In this document: piece after piece, positions 24,601 to 30,656 of the stretch
Layout of the letters: each line of letters starts with the position of its first letter
Position numbering within the stretch: the stretch's first letter is position 1
Assembly: GCA_947628445.1 (NCBI GenBank)
Contig: CANQZX010000004.1
Span: 1-30,656, forward strand
Direction: 5' to 3'
DNA length: 30,656 bases
From: an uncultured Bacilli bacterium
GTDB lineage: Bacteria; Bacillota_I; Bacilli_A; RF39; UBA660
Notes under the pieces: generated by a model
Told to the model about the DNA's origin: nothing
Databases searched by the model: none
Seen by the model: the letters and a program-made list of their open reading frames with translations, nothing else
Position numbers and translations under genes: made by a program

Positions 24601-27600
24601 AAAAAATATTACGAAAAGAATGAACAAATTAAACTGGGCTTAGATATAACTGGTAAGTTTACCGATTTAGGTTTAAATGTGACCAATGTTGTAATTAACA
24701 ATAAAGAATATACTTTAACAAAAACGGATACTGGTTATGAGGTAATTCTTGATGGTTATCATAGTGCCGGGGAAAAAGAACTAACAATTACAGATGTTAT
24801 CTTTGAATATGGTCAAAAAGTGACATTACCAAATAGTTTAAATGTTTCAGTTGAAATCTTAAAAGATCCTGTTAAGTTTAATAACTTAGAATATACCTTT
24901 GATAATGATAAAATAAAGGTCATATTAACTAATAAGGATGCGGATAATTCTTTAGTAGATGAAGCCCATGTAATTATTACAGCCGAAAATGGCACGGTTG
25001 TTTATAACGATGTTTATAAAAAAGAAATAACCTTGACGAAGGATCCTAATATTATTCGGTACTTTGTCAAAGTTGTTGGTAGTTATGATCGTGATATTGA
25101 TACAACTAAAAATAGTGATAACTATTATGGCGATGTAACCTTCCTTGATGAAATTATTTCGTTAGATAAAAATAATATTGAATTAAAAAGTATTGTTGAT
25201 ATTAACCTATATAAACAAGAAAAAGATGGCGACTACGATAAAGTTACTTTGATTGAAGAAGTATCGGAGGAAGAATTAAATAAAAATAAAGATGTTTATT
25301 TTGTGGAGGCGATATTAGAAGATCAACCAAGTGTCCGGGCTCGGATTAAAGAGGTAACTGTTAAAGATAATCATTTATTTATTATTCTTGATTTAGCTTA
25401 TGCGACTAAAGGTGGCGATGTTAAAGCCAACGAGGTTTCAATTGATTTTGGGCGAGTTGCCGATAATGGTCTGGCTCGAAATGAATACCATCCCGAAGAT
25501 GCTTTTAGAACGCTTCTAGCCGAACTTAAAAATAATGATAATATAACTTTAACCCGGAATTATGATGCTAGTGGCATTGAGGTTGATACGACAACTTATG
25601 CCGATAAAGTATTTACGGGTACCTTTAATGGGAATGGCTTTACCATTAAAAACTTAACTAAACCACTATATTTAAGTGTTGAAGGCGGAACAGTTGAAAA
25701 TCTTCGTTTAGAAAGTGTTAATATGAGTCCCGTTAATGGCTCTGGAACAATTGCTCTTACGGCCAAAAAAGCCACGTTCGATCGGATTTTTGTCGATCGT
25801 TATACGAAAAATAACAATGTTGATGCTCCGGCAGGGGTAATTGTGGGAACCGCGACTGATTCCACGATTAAGAATTGTCGTGTGACTAACTTTACGATTT
25901 CTTCTGGTTGGGCTAATAAACAACAAATTGGGGGCTTAGTTGGTGGCACCTCAAATACAGATGTTATAAATTGTTATGCATCTGGTACCATAACCGGGGG
26001 TTGGAATTACCGGGCTGGTTTAATCGGGATGATTAGTACTGGTGGTACAATTGCCAACAATTACGCGAAAGTTAACCTAGATAGTGGTATGGGTCGTAAC
26101 CTTATTTGTGGTGTGGCCTGTGGTGGTTCAAATGCCATCTTTAAAAATAACTTAAGTTTAAGTTATGGTGTAATTGATTACCCAATCTCCGGCAATCGGA
26201 AGGAAAGCACCAACAACTACTATGTTGTATCCGGATCTAATCCTGATTCGAAAGTCGAAACGGAAATCAAAATTACGAACGAAGATATCACGCCAGAATT
26301 ATTTAGTAGTAAACTTAATTTTACAAGTGATAATTGGTATTTAAATAATGTCTCTAGTGATAACTTACCAGTTTTACAAGCCGAAAGAAAAGCCATCGTC
26401 GATAGTGCGGAAAATACTGATTATGACGAAAATAAAGAAAACTTATATAATAATTTACTTAAATTAATGCCTTACTATGATGGTAATAAAATTGTTAAAG
26501 CCGGTAAAAACATTACGGATGAAAACTTAATTAATAAAAAGATTCAACATCTTGTGGCTCTTGATAATCAAGGTAATATTGTAACCTACTTAACGAATGA
26601 AGATGTCCGAAAAGTGGCTAAATTAATAATTGTTTATACCGATAAAACGAAAGCCCAATATGATATTAAGTACGATAAAACTTATGATATGGTGGCTTCT
26701 TATCGCATCTTAAGTTTAGGTATTGATTATAACTATCCACATTATGTCATTGATACGAATAGCCAAGTAATTAATAATTTAACTAATTATTTACAAGGCC
26801 TAGATTATGGTGGTAACTTAGATATTTTAACAACAGGTAATGATAGCCGAATTTATAAAGATTTCTATAATGATGTAACCAGTAAAGAATTAAAAGAATT
26901 CGTTTTAAAATATTTGGCTAATAGTGATTATGTTAATACCTTAAATGATAAACCAATTAATGATTACTTAGAACGAGAAATTAAACAAAATCAAAAACTT
27001 GAAAGAGCATTATATACCTACAATTATTTACGGAGATTCTACGATGTAGAAATTGGTAAAATGAAATTGTATGATTTTGTGATGTTTAATATGAAGGGCT
27101 TTGGTCAAGATTTAACGCCTGATAAAGTGGCCGATTTATTCTTGAGTGATCCAACGGGTGGTAACTTTAATACGACAGCCACGAATACTCGGTATCGGAC
27201 CGTTTTAAGTAACTATACAAAATTAGAAAACTTACCAGATTTCTTAGAATATATGGTCAAAGAGTTTAGTGATGAAACCGATATGGCTAACTGGGTTAGA
27301 ACTCAATTTAAAGGTATTTTAGTCGAAATGCCAATTGAAGGACATCCGGAAATATTGTATACTTTGTGGGATCATTTAACTATTTTAGATAAAAAATATC
27401 CAGATGGTTATTTGGCACCACAAGCGCGTAATTATATTTTACCAATCTTGACTTTACCAGAAAATGCCGCTTATATCATTTCTTGTCCCGCCGAATTTAT
27501 TATTGGTTCCCAAAGAACTTATATGAGTAATCCATTTGATGCGGCGCAAATGACGGCTTTCAAAGCCAAGTTGGAAACTTATACATCCCGGTTACAAAGA

Positions 27601-29091
27601 TATTTCACTACGGCTTATAGCATTCTAGAAGATAAGAGTTTATTTAATGATTCCCATCTCTTTATCTTAGATAAACGGTATACGAAAAATGAAGATGGTA
27701 CGGGTACTTATAATACGGCTCTTTCTACAACAGATCCATTCCATAAAAACTTTAATGAGGTTATCAATGTTTGGCCAGCCGCGGCCGGCAATAACGCTGC
27801 CGCTTGGGGTTATTTCATTGAAATGCAAGCCGCAGGGGTTTTAGATAGTGATTTAACAACCGATGGTTCCCTTGATATTGGTCACGTAACCTTTAAAACT
27901 ATTACCCACGAATCAGCCCATAATTTAGATGCTCGTTTATTCTTAAGAGATAATGGACGGCGTTATGGCGGTGGTGGAGAAGATTATGCCGATGCTTTCT
28001 TAATGCAATCATTCGAAAAGTTTGGCATTGTAATGAATCTATCTATTAACTTTGATTTAAATGCTTTAAATGCGAAGAATCAAGCTGTCGGTTCAAACTT
28101 AACGCCAGAACGGATTAATTCCGCAACGAAGATTCACGATTTCTATAATAAGGCCTTTGAAGCCATTTATACGGCCGATTATTTAGAAGCCCAAGCATTC
28201 TTGCAATTATCGCATGAAGATCAAGCCAAACTCGCCGTGCAAGTATCATATCCAAACGAAAATAAGATTGTCGAGTTTAAAGATAATGCCAAAGTGCCAA
28301 AGGCCTATACGGAATATCTTGGTGACGATGGTCAAATGCATCCAGTTGAACCGAAGACCTACAAAGACGATCCATATGCCCAAAATGTGGCTTATTCAAA
28401 CACGCAATATACTAATTTGGCTTTAGTTGAAAACTTTGACTTTGATAGTTTAAAAACGATTGACGATTTAGTAGATAAACGCATAATGTTGTATCCGGGT
28501 CTTGAGAAAGTTTCTACTTGGGGTCCAGGCCGTTATGGTGGTCAAGGTTATAATGTCGTTCACTGGTATCAACCAAATAACATTTATGGTTTCCCTGATT
28601 CTTATTCTTTCAAATGGTTTAGTTATGAAATGTTAGGTTATGCGGGCTATAATGATGGTTTCGTGGAATACGCAAGTAATATCCATTATGAACCAAGAAC
28701 CTTCTATTCGTCATTATCGGCAACCATTACACCGGTTGATGAAAATACCGGTAAACTGGCTTTAAGTAATGCCAATTATAAAAGCGATGCTATGGCTTTA
28801 AAAACCATTACAAATGGTCAATATCAAACTTTTGAAGAATACAAAAAGGCCCGTTTCGCTGATATTGCCGGCAAGTTAGATCGTTTAAATAATGTTGTTA
28901 ATGCTCGAGAATATGTTCAAAAATTCTATGAGGCCTTAAAAGCCGATGTTAACGATAATACACTTGCTAAAAGTAGTGAGGTACGGTATCAGTTATATAG
29001 TACATTGAAAAACAGTACGGACGATTTCCGCGGAGATGTCTATCTAACGGAATGGCAACAAGATGCCTCTAACTTGGATGTTACAAAATAA
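21613..29091 (+). CDS. Giant exported M26/Zmp-type zinc metalloprotease with cohesin- and dockerin-like parts
   Basis: A 2492-residue secreted, membrane-anchored protease. Parts in order: a signal peptide (1-26, ending SVFAA); a cohesin-like beta domain (28-155, ISLKVNKTDLKAGDTVNIS); a two-helix membrane hairpin (186-206 and 214-235); a dockerin-type calcium loop DVNNDGIKDYDD at 241; an Asn/Ser/Gly-rich linker; a second loop DVNNDGKVDIAD at 314; four two-part Ig-like repeats (about 339-1190); a beta-helix/GLUG-like region (about 1330-1490) as in the Peptidase_M26 N-terminal domain; and the catalytic region with HESAH (His2099, Glu2100, His2103) and Glu2123 twenty residues on. The C-terminal segments WFSYEMLGYAGYNDGFVEY and DPFHKNFNEVINVW also resemble IgA1 protease/ZmpB/ZmpC. 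Target proteins are unknown. ATG 21613 follows GGGAAGGGG and starts the signal peptide. It interrupts the usual rsmA-yabG order. Confidence 0.88.
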   Translation: MQKKNIKLFLITLLTIFLFPGSVFAAEGISLKVNKTDLKAGDTVNISAKLPKDYKTYALMATLTYDENVFERINDTNFMPSDQTVEISYNPSNHKFGLINQSGQVANNLFQISLKVKDDANVGKTNIALTNISASDGESKTSFPQVSTKVLITRDAKDGDTIPNNKENTIKETQEKTVKVFSTKPIIIVLSIGSVILFGLLIYLLVTKKASRGLLIGLNGILILAVGTILVLVILNGQKRDVNNDGIKDYDDAQDIIKYLIDIEGQGQNQTSGNADSSQTGKKPSSNSNGSSNTKPVNKGNSNNSKDNHNSDYDVNNDGKVDIADAGSSTQETTEKTTVKLTEDKDNAYYLDKGEVTFHFNAVIKPSNVKIEKLKIGDKYYDVKLNDGVYELTLTTPDKAGKWQFTITDVVLSNGKTVKVNLTLIKDILKVKPAINKFNLDDEKGTISFNMVDPDKAFIEGTVNIFEGNDKIISQKVKDSTKINNIPLEADKEYHIEILGTYDLDSEIYDIDNHYTDAVMFDHDYVIGGDYDFALTNVKITDELQPGELPIVSFESMNTRQAKVISAQLTNDNKALKDSQISKIDESKYELILSEASITPGEHTVELNSVLLDSLKTFENQKDYEANTLTYTVLKEAPKAEDIVLTDNKNNSSIDVTFKLNDKNDAVSRLLIVLFDSTKKIAARQEINAEEIAALEDNIVKASLKYDNSTDGCYNVVIYANYALSDKYHYNNANIGEKDILSPKDIQILDMYLIDAKNKRIESPYISKENSTFTVAFEINIGKGITSYRSYGGFNYITINGLNCPISTIAAPDAKTGRTTYLIKATVKVPSEAGIFELKTNRVQLANNAYWHIYTDYFATNEKTLQVEILKDKPKITNLKVSNEDYASGKVTFDFDIVLDAKAGLNDNSFTEGILTLDGKTGSPEKITTAGTQHVTFENVTPDKVLDLIFNATFDLDSNTLDPDKNELKENILETKYGLYNKETYQDVTVTNATTDKKYYEKNEQIKLGLDITGKFTDLGLNVTNVVINNKEYTLTKTDTGYEVILDGYHSAGEKELTITDVIFEYGQKVTLPNSLNVSVEILKDPVKFNNLEYTFDNDKIKVILTNKDADNSLVDEAHVIITAENGTVVYNDVYKKEITLTKDPNIIRYFVKVVGSYDRDIDTTKNSDNYYGDVTFLDEIISLDKNNIELKSIVDINLYKQEKDGDYDKVTLIEEVSEEELNKNKDVYFVEAILEDQPSVRARIKEVTVKDNHLFIILDLAYATKGGDVKANEVSIDFGRVADNGLARNEYHPEDAFRTLLAELKNNDNITLTRNYDASGIEVDTTTYADKVFTGTFNGNGFTIKNLTKPLYLSVEGGTVENLRLESVNMSPVNGSGTIALTAKKATFDRIFVDRYTKNNNVDAPAGVIVGTATDSTIKNCRVTNFTISSGWANKQQIGGLVGGTSNTDVINCYASGTITGGWNYRAGLIGMISTGGTIANNYAKVNLDSGMGRNLICGVACGGSNAIFKNNLSLSYGVIDYPISGNRKESTNNYYVVSGSNPDSKVETEIKITNEDITPELFSSKLNFTSDNWYLNNVSSDNLPVLQAERKAIVDSAENTDYDENKENLYNNLLKLMPYYDGNKIVKAGKNITDENLINKKIQHLVALDNQGNIVTYLTNEDVRKVAKLIIVYTDKTKAQYDIKYDKTYDMVASYRILSLGIDYNYPHYVIDTNSQVINNLTNYLQGLDYGGNLDILTTGNDSRIYKDFYNDVTSKELKEFVLKYLANSDYVNTLNDKPINDYLEREIKQNQKLERALYTYNYLRRFYDVEIGKMKLYDFVMFNMKGFGQDLTPDKVADLFLSDPTGGNFNTTATNTRYRTVLSNYTKLENLPDFLEYMVKEFSDETDMANWVRTQFKGILVEMPIEGHPEILYTLWDHLTILDKKYPDGYLAPQARNYILPILTLPENAAYIISCPAEFIIGSQRTYMSNPFDAAQMTAFKAKLETYTSRLQRYFTTAYSILEDKSLFNDSHLFILDKRYTKNEDGTGTYNTALSTTDPFHKNFNEVINVWPAAAGNNAAAWGYFIEMQAAGVLDSDLTTDGSLDIGHVTFKTITHESAHNLDARLFLRDNGRRYGGGGEDYADAFLMQSFEKFGIVMNLSINFDLNALNAKNQAVGSNLTPERINSATKIHDFYNKAFEAIYTADYLEAQAFLQLSHEDQAKLAVQVSYPNENKIVEFKDNAKVPKAYTEYLGDDGQMHPVEPKTYKDDPYAQNVAYSNTQYTNLALVENFDFDSLKTIDDLVDKRIMLYPGLEKVSTWGPGRYGGQGYNVVHWYQPNNIYGFPDSYSFKWFSYEMLGYAGYNDGFVEYASNIHYEPRTFYSSLSATITPVDENTGKLALSNANYKSDAMALKTITNGQYQTFEEYKKARFADIAGKLDRLNNVVNAREYVQKFYEALKADVNDNTLAKSSEVRYQLYSTLKNSTDDFRGDVYLTEWQQDASNLDVTK
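22627..25180 (+). repeat. Four tandem A-B Ig-like repeats inside the protease gene
   Basis: At protein level four A modules begin near residues 339, 533, 746 and 985. They share a strand pattern ending near VEILKDxP (the clearest copies at about 872 and 1086). Each is followed by a B module with a motif like GTYDLD/ATFDLD/GSYDRD and an acidic Asn/Asp loop. Copies are diverged, so the repeat is old; DNA-level identity is low. Confidence 0.6.
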
Positions 29092-29100
29092 AAAAACAAT

Positions 29101-29143
29101 AAAGATTATTGAGTTTGGTATCAATAATCTTTTTGTATTTTTT
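29101..29143 (+). terminator. Terminator of the protease gene
   Basis: Perfect 12-bp stem AAAGATTATTGA (29101-29112) with TCAATAATCTTT (29121-29132), an 8-base loop and a T-rich tail. It closes a single-gene unit. Confidence 0.85.
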
Positions 29144-29162
29144 GATTTATAGCGCATATATT
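29135..29162 (+). promoter_or_regulatory. Possible sporulation-sigma promoter of yabG
   Basis: CATATATT at 29155-29162 fits the sigmaE-type -10 (CATAnAnT), with GTATT at 29135-29139, 15 bases upstream, as a candidate -35. No SigA-like pair is visible. This is a suggestion from pattern only. Confidence 0.25.
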
Positions 29163-29178
29163 TTAGTGGTGAATACTT

Positions 29179-29952
29179 TTGGATATAAAAAAAGGGGATT
29201 TAGTTACCCGGAATAGTTACGATAATGATATGGTTTTTAGAGTTATCAACATAAAAAATGGCACTTTTTATTTAAAAGGGGTTGAAGAACGCCTTTATGC
29301 CGACAGCCCCATGGAAGATTTAAAACCCTATAGTGAAGATAATAAAGAAGCAGATTTTGAGGTGGAGATTGAAGCCGATAACCTAGAAAGAGGCGATTAT
29401 TTTTATTTGCCCCCAAAGGTTTTACATATTGACGGGGATGAAGAGTATCTAAATCGTTGTTTAAAGTTTTATAAAAAAAATAATATCATGGCTATCGGCA
29501 AAAAAATAAATGAAAAAAATATTTATGAACAAATTATGGCGTTACTCGTAGAATATAAACCTGATGTGGTCATAATTACAGGCCACGATGCCTACTATCG
29601 CAAAAAAGGGGATATTCATGATTTAAAAAATTATAAAAACTCCGAATATTTTATTAAAGCCGTTAAGGTGGCCCGCAAGTATGAAAAAAGTCACGAAAAA
29701 TTAGTTATTATTGCTGGGGCTTGTCAAAGTAATTACGAAGAATTAATTAAAGCCGGGGCTAATTTTGCTTCAAGTCCCAAACGGGTTAATATTCATACAC
29801 TTGATCCAGCCATAATTGCGAGCACCATTGCTTTAACTGAAAGAAATAAAGAGATTGATCTAATTGAACTTTTAGATAAAACCAAATATGGCAAAGATGG
29901 GATGGGCGGAATTATTTGTAATGGTTTAATGTATGTGGGTTATCCAAGGTAA
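29179..29952 (+). CDS. yabG: Sporulation-specific protease YabG
   Basis: Protease that in B. subtilis processes spore coat proteins and in Clostridioides difficile also trims germination factors. The 257-residue sequence matches YabG throughout: an N-terminal SH3-like start IKKGDLVTRNSYDNDMVFRV, PPKVLHIDGDEEYLNRCL, VVIITGHDAYYRKKGD with His136, LVIIAGACQSNYEELI with Cys182, and GANFASSPKRVNIHTLDP. The His-Cys spacing of 46 equals that of the catalytic pair described in C. difficile (His172/Cys218). The start is TTG 29179 with GTGGTGAA ahead of it. The linker between the two halves is shorter than in B. subtilis. veg follows after 12 bases. Its presence supports a sporulating lifestyle. Confidence 0.93.
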   Translation: MDIKKGDLVTRNSYDNDMVFRVINIKNGTFYLKGVEERLYADSPMEDLKPYSEDNKEADFEVEIEADNLERGDYFYLPPKVLHIDGDEEYLNRCLKFYKKNNIMAIGKKINEKNIYEQIMALLVEYKPDVVIITGHDAYYRKKGDIHDLKNYKNSEYFIKAVKVARKYEKSHEKLVIIAGACQSNYEELIKAGANFASSPKRVNIHTLDPAIIASTIALTERNKEIDLIELLDKTKYGKDGMGGIICNGLMYVGYPR

Positions 29953-29964
29953 AGGGGCAAGAAA

Positions 29965-30177
29965 ATGAATCTAAATATTATTAAAAACGAATTACAAAGT
30001 AATTTAAATAAAAAGGTTAGAGTCGCAGTCTATGGCCTGCGTAATCGCGTAGATCGTTTCGAAGGGATTCTTTATAAAATCTATCCCAATATTTTTACGA
30101 TTTTAATCAATGGGGAAGAAAAAAGTTTTACTTATCGGGATGTTATAACTGGGGAGGTAAAAATAAAATATTTGTAA
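29965..30177 (+). CDS. veg: Veg family protein
   Basis: Small 70-residue protein with the Veg signature: NIIKNELQSNLNKKVRVAVYGLRNRVDRFEGILYKIYPNIFTI, split here as a helix followed by a small beta barrel, ending in SFTYRDVITGEVKI. In B. subtilis Veg promotes expression of biofilm genes by interfering with the SinR repressor, and veg lies next to yabG as it does here. The ribosome binding site is a modest AGGGGC before ATG 29965. The gene is separated from yabG by 12 bases and is probably co-transcribed with it. The mechanism in this organism is not known. Confidence 0.92.
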   Translation: MNLNIIKNELQSNLNKKVRVAVYGLRNRVDRFEGILYKIYPNIFTILINGEEKSFTYRDVITGEVKIKYL

Positions 30178-30195
30178 AAATTTAGGGGAAAAATA

Positions 30196-30224
30196 TTGCA
30201 AAAATTTACCAAGTAAAGTACAAT
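30196..30224 (+). promoter_or_regulatory. SigA-type promoter of spoVG
   Basis: TTGCAA (30196-30201), 17 bases, TACAAT (30219-30224). In B. subtilis spoVG is read by sigmaH; this pair looks like SigA. Confidence 0.65.
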
Positions 30225-30260
30225 ATATTTAGAACTTGATAATAAATTGGAGGTAAGATA

Positions 30261-30539
30261 ATGGAAATCACAAAAGTTAGAGTTCACAAAGTTGAAAGAG
30301 AAGGTTCTCGAATGAAAGGATATGCAACAGTAACCTTAGACGATTGCTTTGTTGTCAGAAATATCCGTATTATTGAAGGAACAGATAAACTATTTATTGC
30401 GATGCCTAGTCGGAAAATAGGCGAAGATAAATACGAAGATATCGCTCATCCAATTAATGCTGAAACTAGAGCTATGTTTGAAGAAAAGATTATTGAAGAA
30501 TACAATAATCCCACTGTTGAAGAAAACGAAGCGGAATAA
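30261..30539 (+). CDS. spoVG: SpoVG, RNA/DNA-binding regulator
   Basis: Short regulator first defined by a role in spore cortex formation and asymmetric septation, and present also in many non-sporulating Firmicutes, where it binds nucleic acids and affects virulence and envelope genes. The 92-residue sequence shows the family core: MEITKVRVHKVEREGSRMKG, then ATVTLDDCFVVRNIRIIEG, then FIAMPSRKIGEDKYEDIAHP and INAETRAMFEEKI. Ribosome binding site TGGAGG (30248-30253) is well placed before ATG 30261. It has its own promoter and terminator. In B. subtilis it also lies downstream of veg, but with ispE, purR and yabJ in between, all absent here. Confidence 0.97.
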   Translation: MEITKVRVHKVEREGSRMKGYATVTLDDCFVVRNIRIIEGTDKLFIAMPSRKIGEDKYEDIAHPINAETRAMFEEKIIEEYNNPTVEENEAE

Positions 30540-30552
30540 TTAAAAAATTAAT

Positions 30553-30586
30553 AATAATCCTTAAAAACAATAAGGATTATTTTTTT
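30553..30586 (+). terminator. spoVG terminator
   Basis: Perfect 11-bp stem AATAATCCTTA (30553-30563) with TAAGGATTATT (30571-30581) and a run of T through 30586. Confidence 0.88.
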
Positions 30587-30588
30587 GT

Positions 30589-30656
30589 GTGTGCCGTGCA
30601 TGGCATATATCTAGTTGGTGAAAGTCCAATACACGCGTAGGTATCGACGAAGTGTT
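30589..30656 (+). mobile_element. Probable 5' end of a group II intron, cut by the window edge
   Basis: The sequence begins GTGTGCCGTGCATGGCAT, which fits the group II intron 5' consensus GTGYG followed by the domain I start with a short CC/GG stem. GTTGGTGAAAGTCCAA follows, a motif common near the 5' end of bacterial group II introns. It lies 2 bases behind the T-run of the spoVG terminator, the preferred insertion site of group IIC introns. The reverse transcriptase gene would lie beyond the window, so this is a pattern-based call. Confidence 0.55.

Noticed and set aside
28214..28426. Small plus-strand frame within the protease gene
   Set aside because: Out-of-frame shadow of the catalytic region, with no initiation signal or hydrophobic or domain pattern.
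1..30656. CRISPR arrays, tRNA or rRNA genes
   Set aside because: No regularly spaced direct repeats, cloverleaf structures or rRNA stretches were seen on either strand by eye.

Overview
The window is about 30.7 kb of AT-rich DNA with dense co-directional genes, strong AGGAGG-type ribosome binding sites, occasional TTG/GTG starts, and TGA used only as a stop (for example at the ends of the spoVT-like and HAD genes), so the genetic code is the standard bacterial one. Gene content and order correspond to the origin-proximal yaa/yab region of Bacillus subtilis (gyrB-gyrA, tadA, dnaX, ybaB, recR, bofA, holB, ricT, trmN6, pth, mfd, spoVT, metG, tatD, yabE-like, rsmA, yabG, veg, spoVG). This indicates a low-GC Firmicute of the Bacilli. 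The sporulation-linked genes bofA, spoVT, yabG and spoVG suggest an endospore former or a recent descendant of one. Placement in an uncultured gut lineage of Bacilli is my inference and is not proven by the sequence.

Layout. 1-4564: DNA gyrase subunits B and A. 4565-5169: a non-coding stretch with three perfect parS sites and a short SRP RNA with its own promoter. 5182-14443: tadA, then a tight cluster dnaX-ybaB-recR-bofA-holB-ricT-trmN6-pth-mfd covering clamp loading, recombination, tRNA modification, translation quality control and transcription-coupled repair. It ends in a terminator shared with a convergent gene. 14485-15525 (minus): a J-domain-like protein with HSD in place of HPD. 15643-16161: spoVT. 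16158-19403: a methionine-type T-box leader controlling a HAD phosphatase, metG and tatD. 19434-20042: an unrecognised protein between two terminators. 20112-21471: a secreted 3D-domain cell-wall protein overlapping rsmA. 21547-29143: one 2492-residue exported zinc metalloprotease of the IgA1-protease/Zmp type (M26) with cohesin-like and dockerin-like parts. 29179-30586: yabG, veg, spoVG. 30589-end: what looks like the first bases of a group II intron just behind the spoVG terminator.

Two chromosome-organisation signals stand out. There are three ParB sites (TGTTTCACGTGAAACA) behind gyrA, one inside a 32-bp palindrome that also looks like the gyrA terminator. There are also two exact Noc-type sites (TATTTCCCGGGAAATA) inside the coding regions of ybaB and trmN6. 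The most unusual gene is the giant protease. It breaks an otherwise conserved housekeeping/sporulation gene order, has its own promoter and terminator, and combines a cohesin-like domain, a two-helix membrane hairpin, split dockerin calcium loops, four tandem two-part Ig-like repeats, a beta-helix (GLUG-like) segment and a catalytic HExxH domain.
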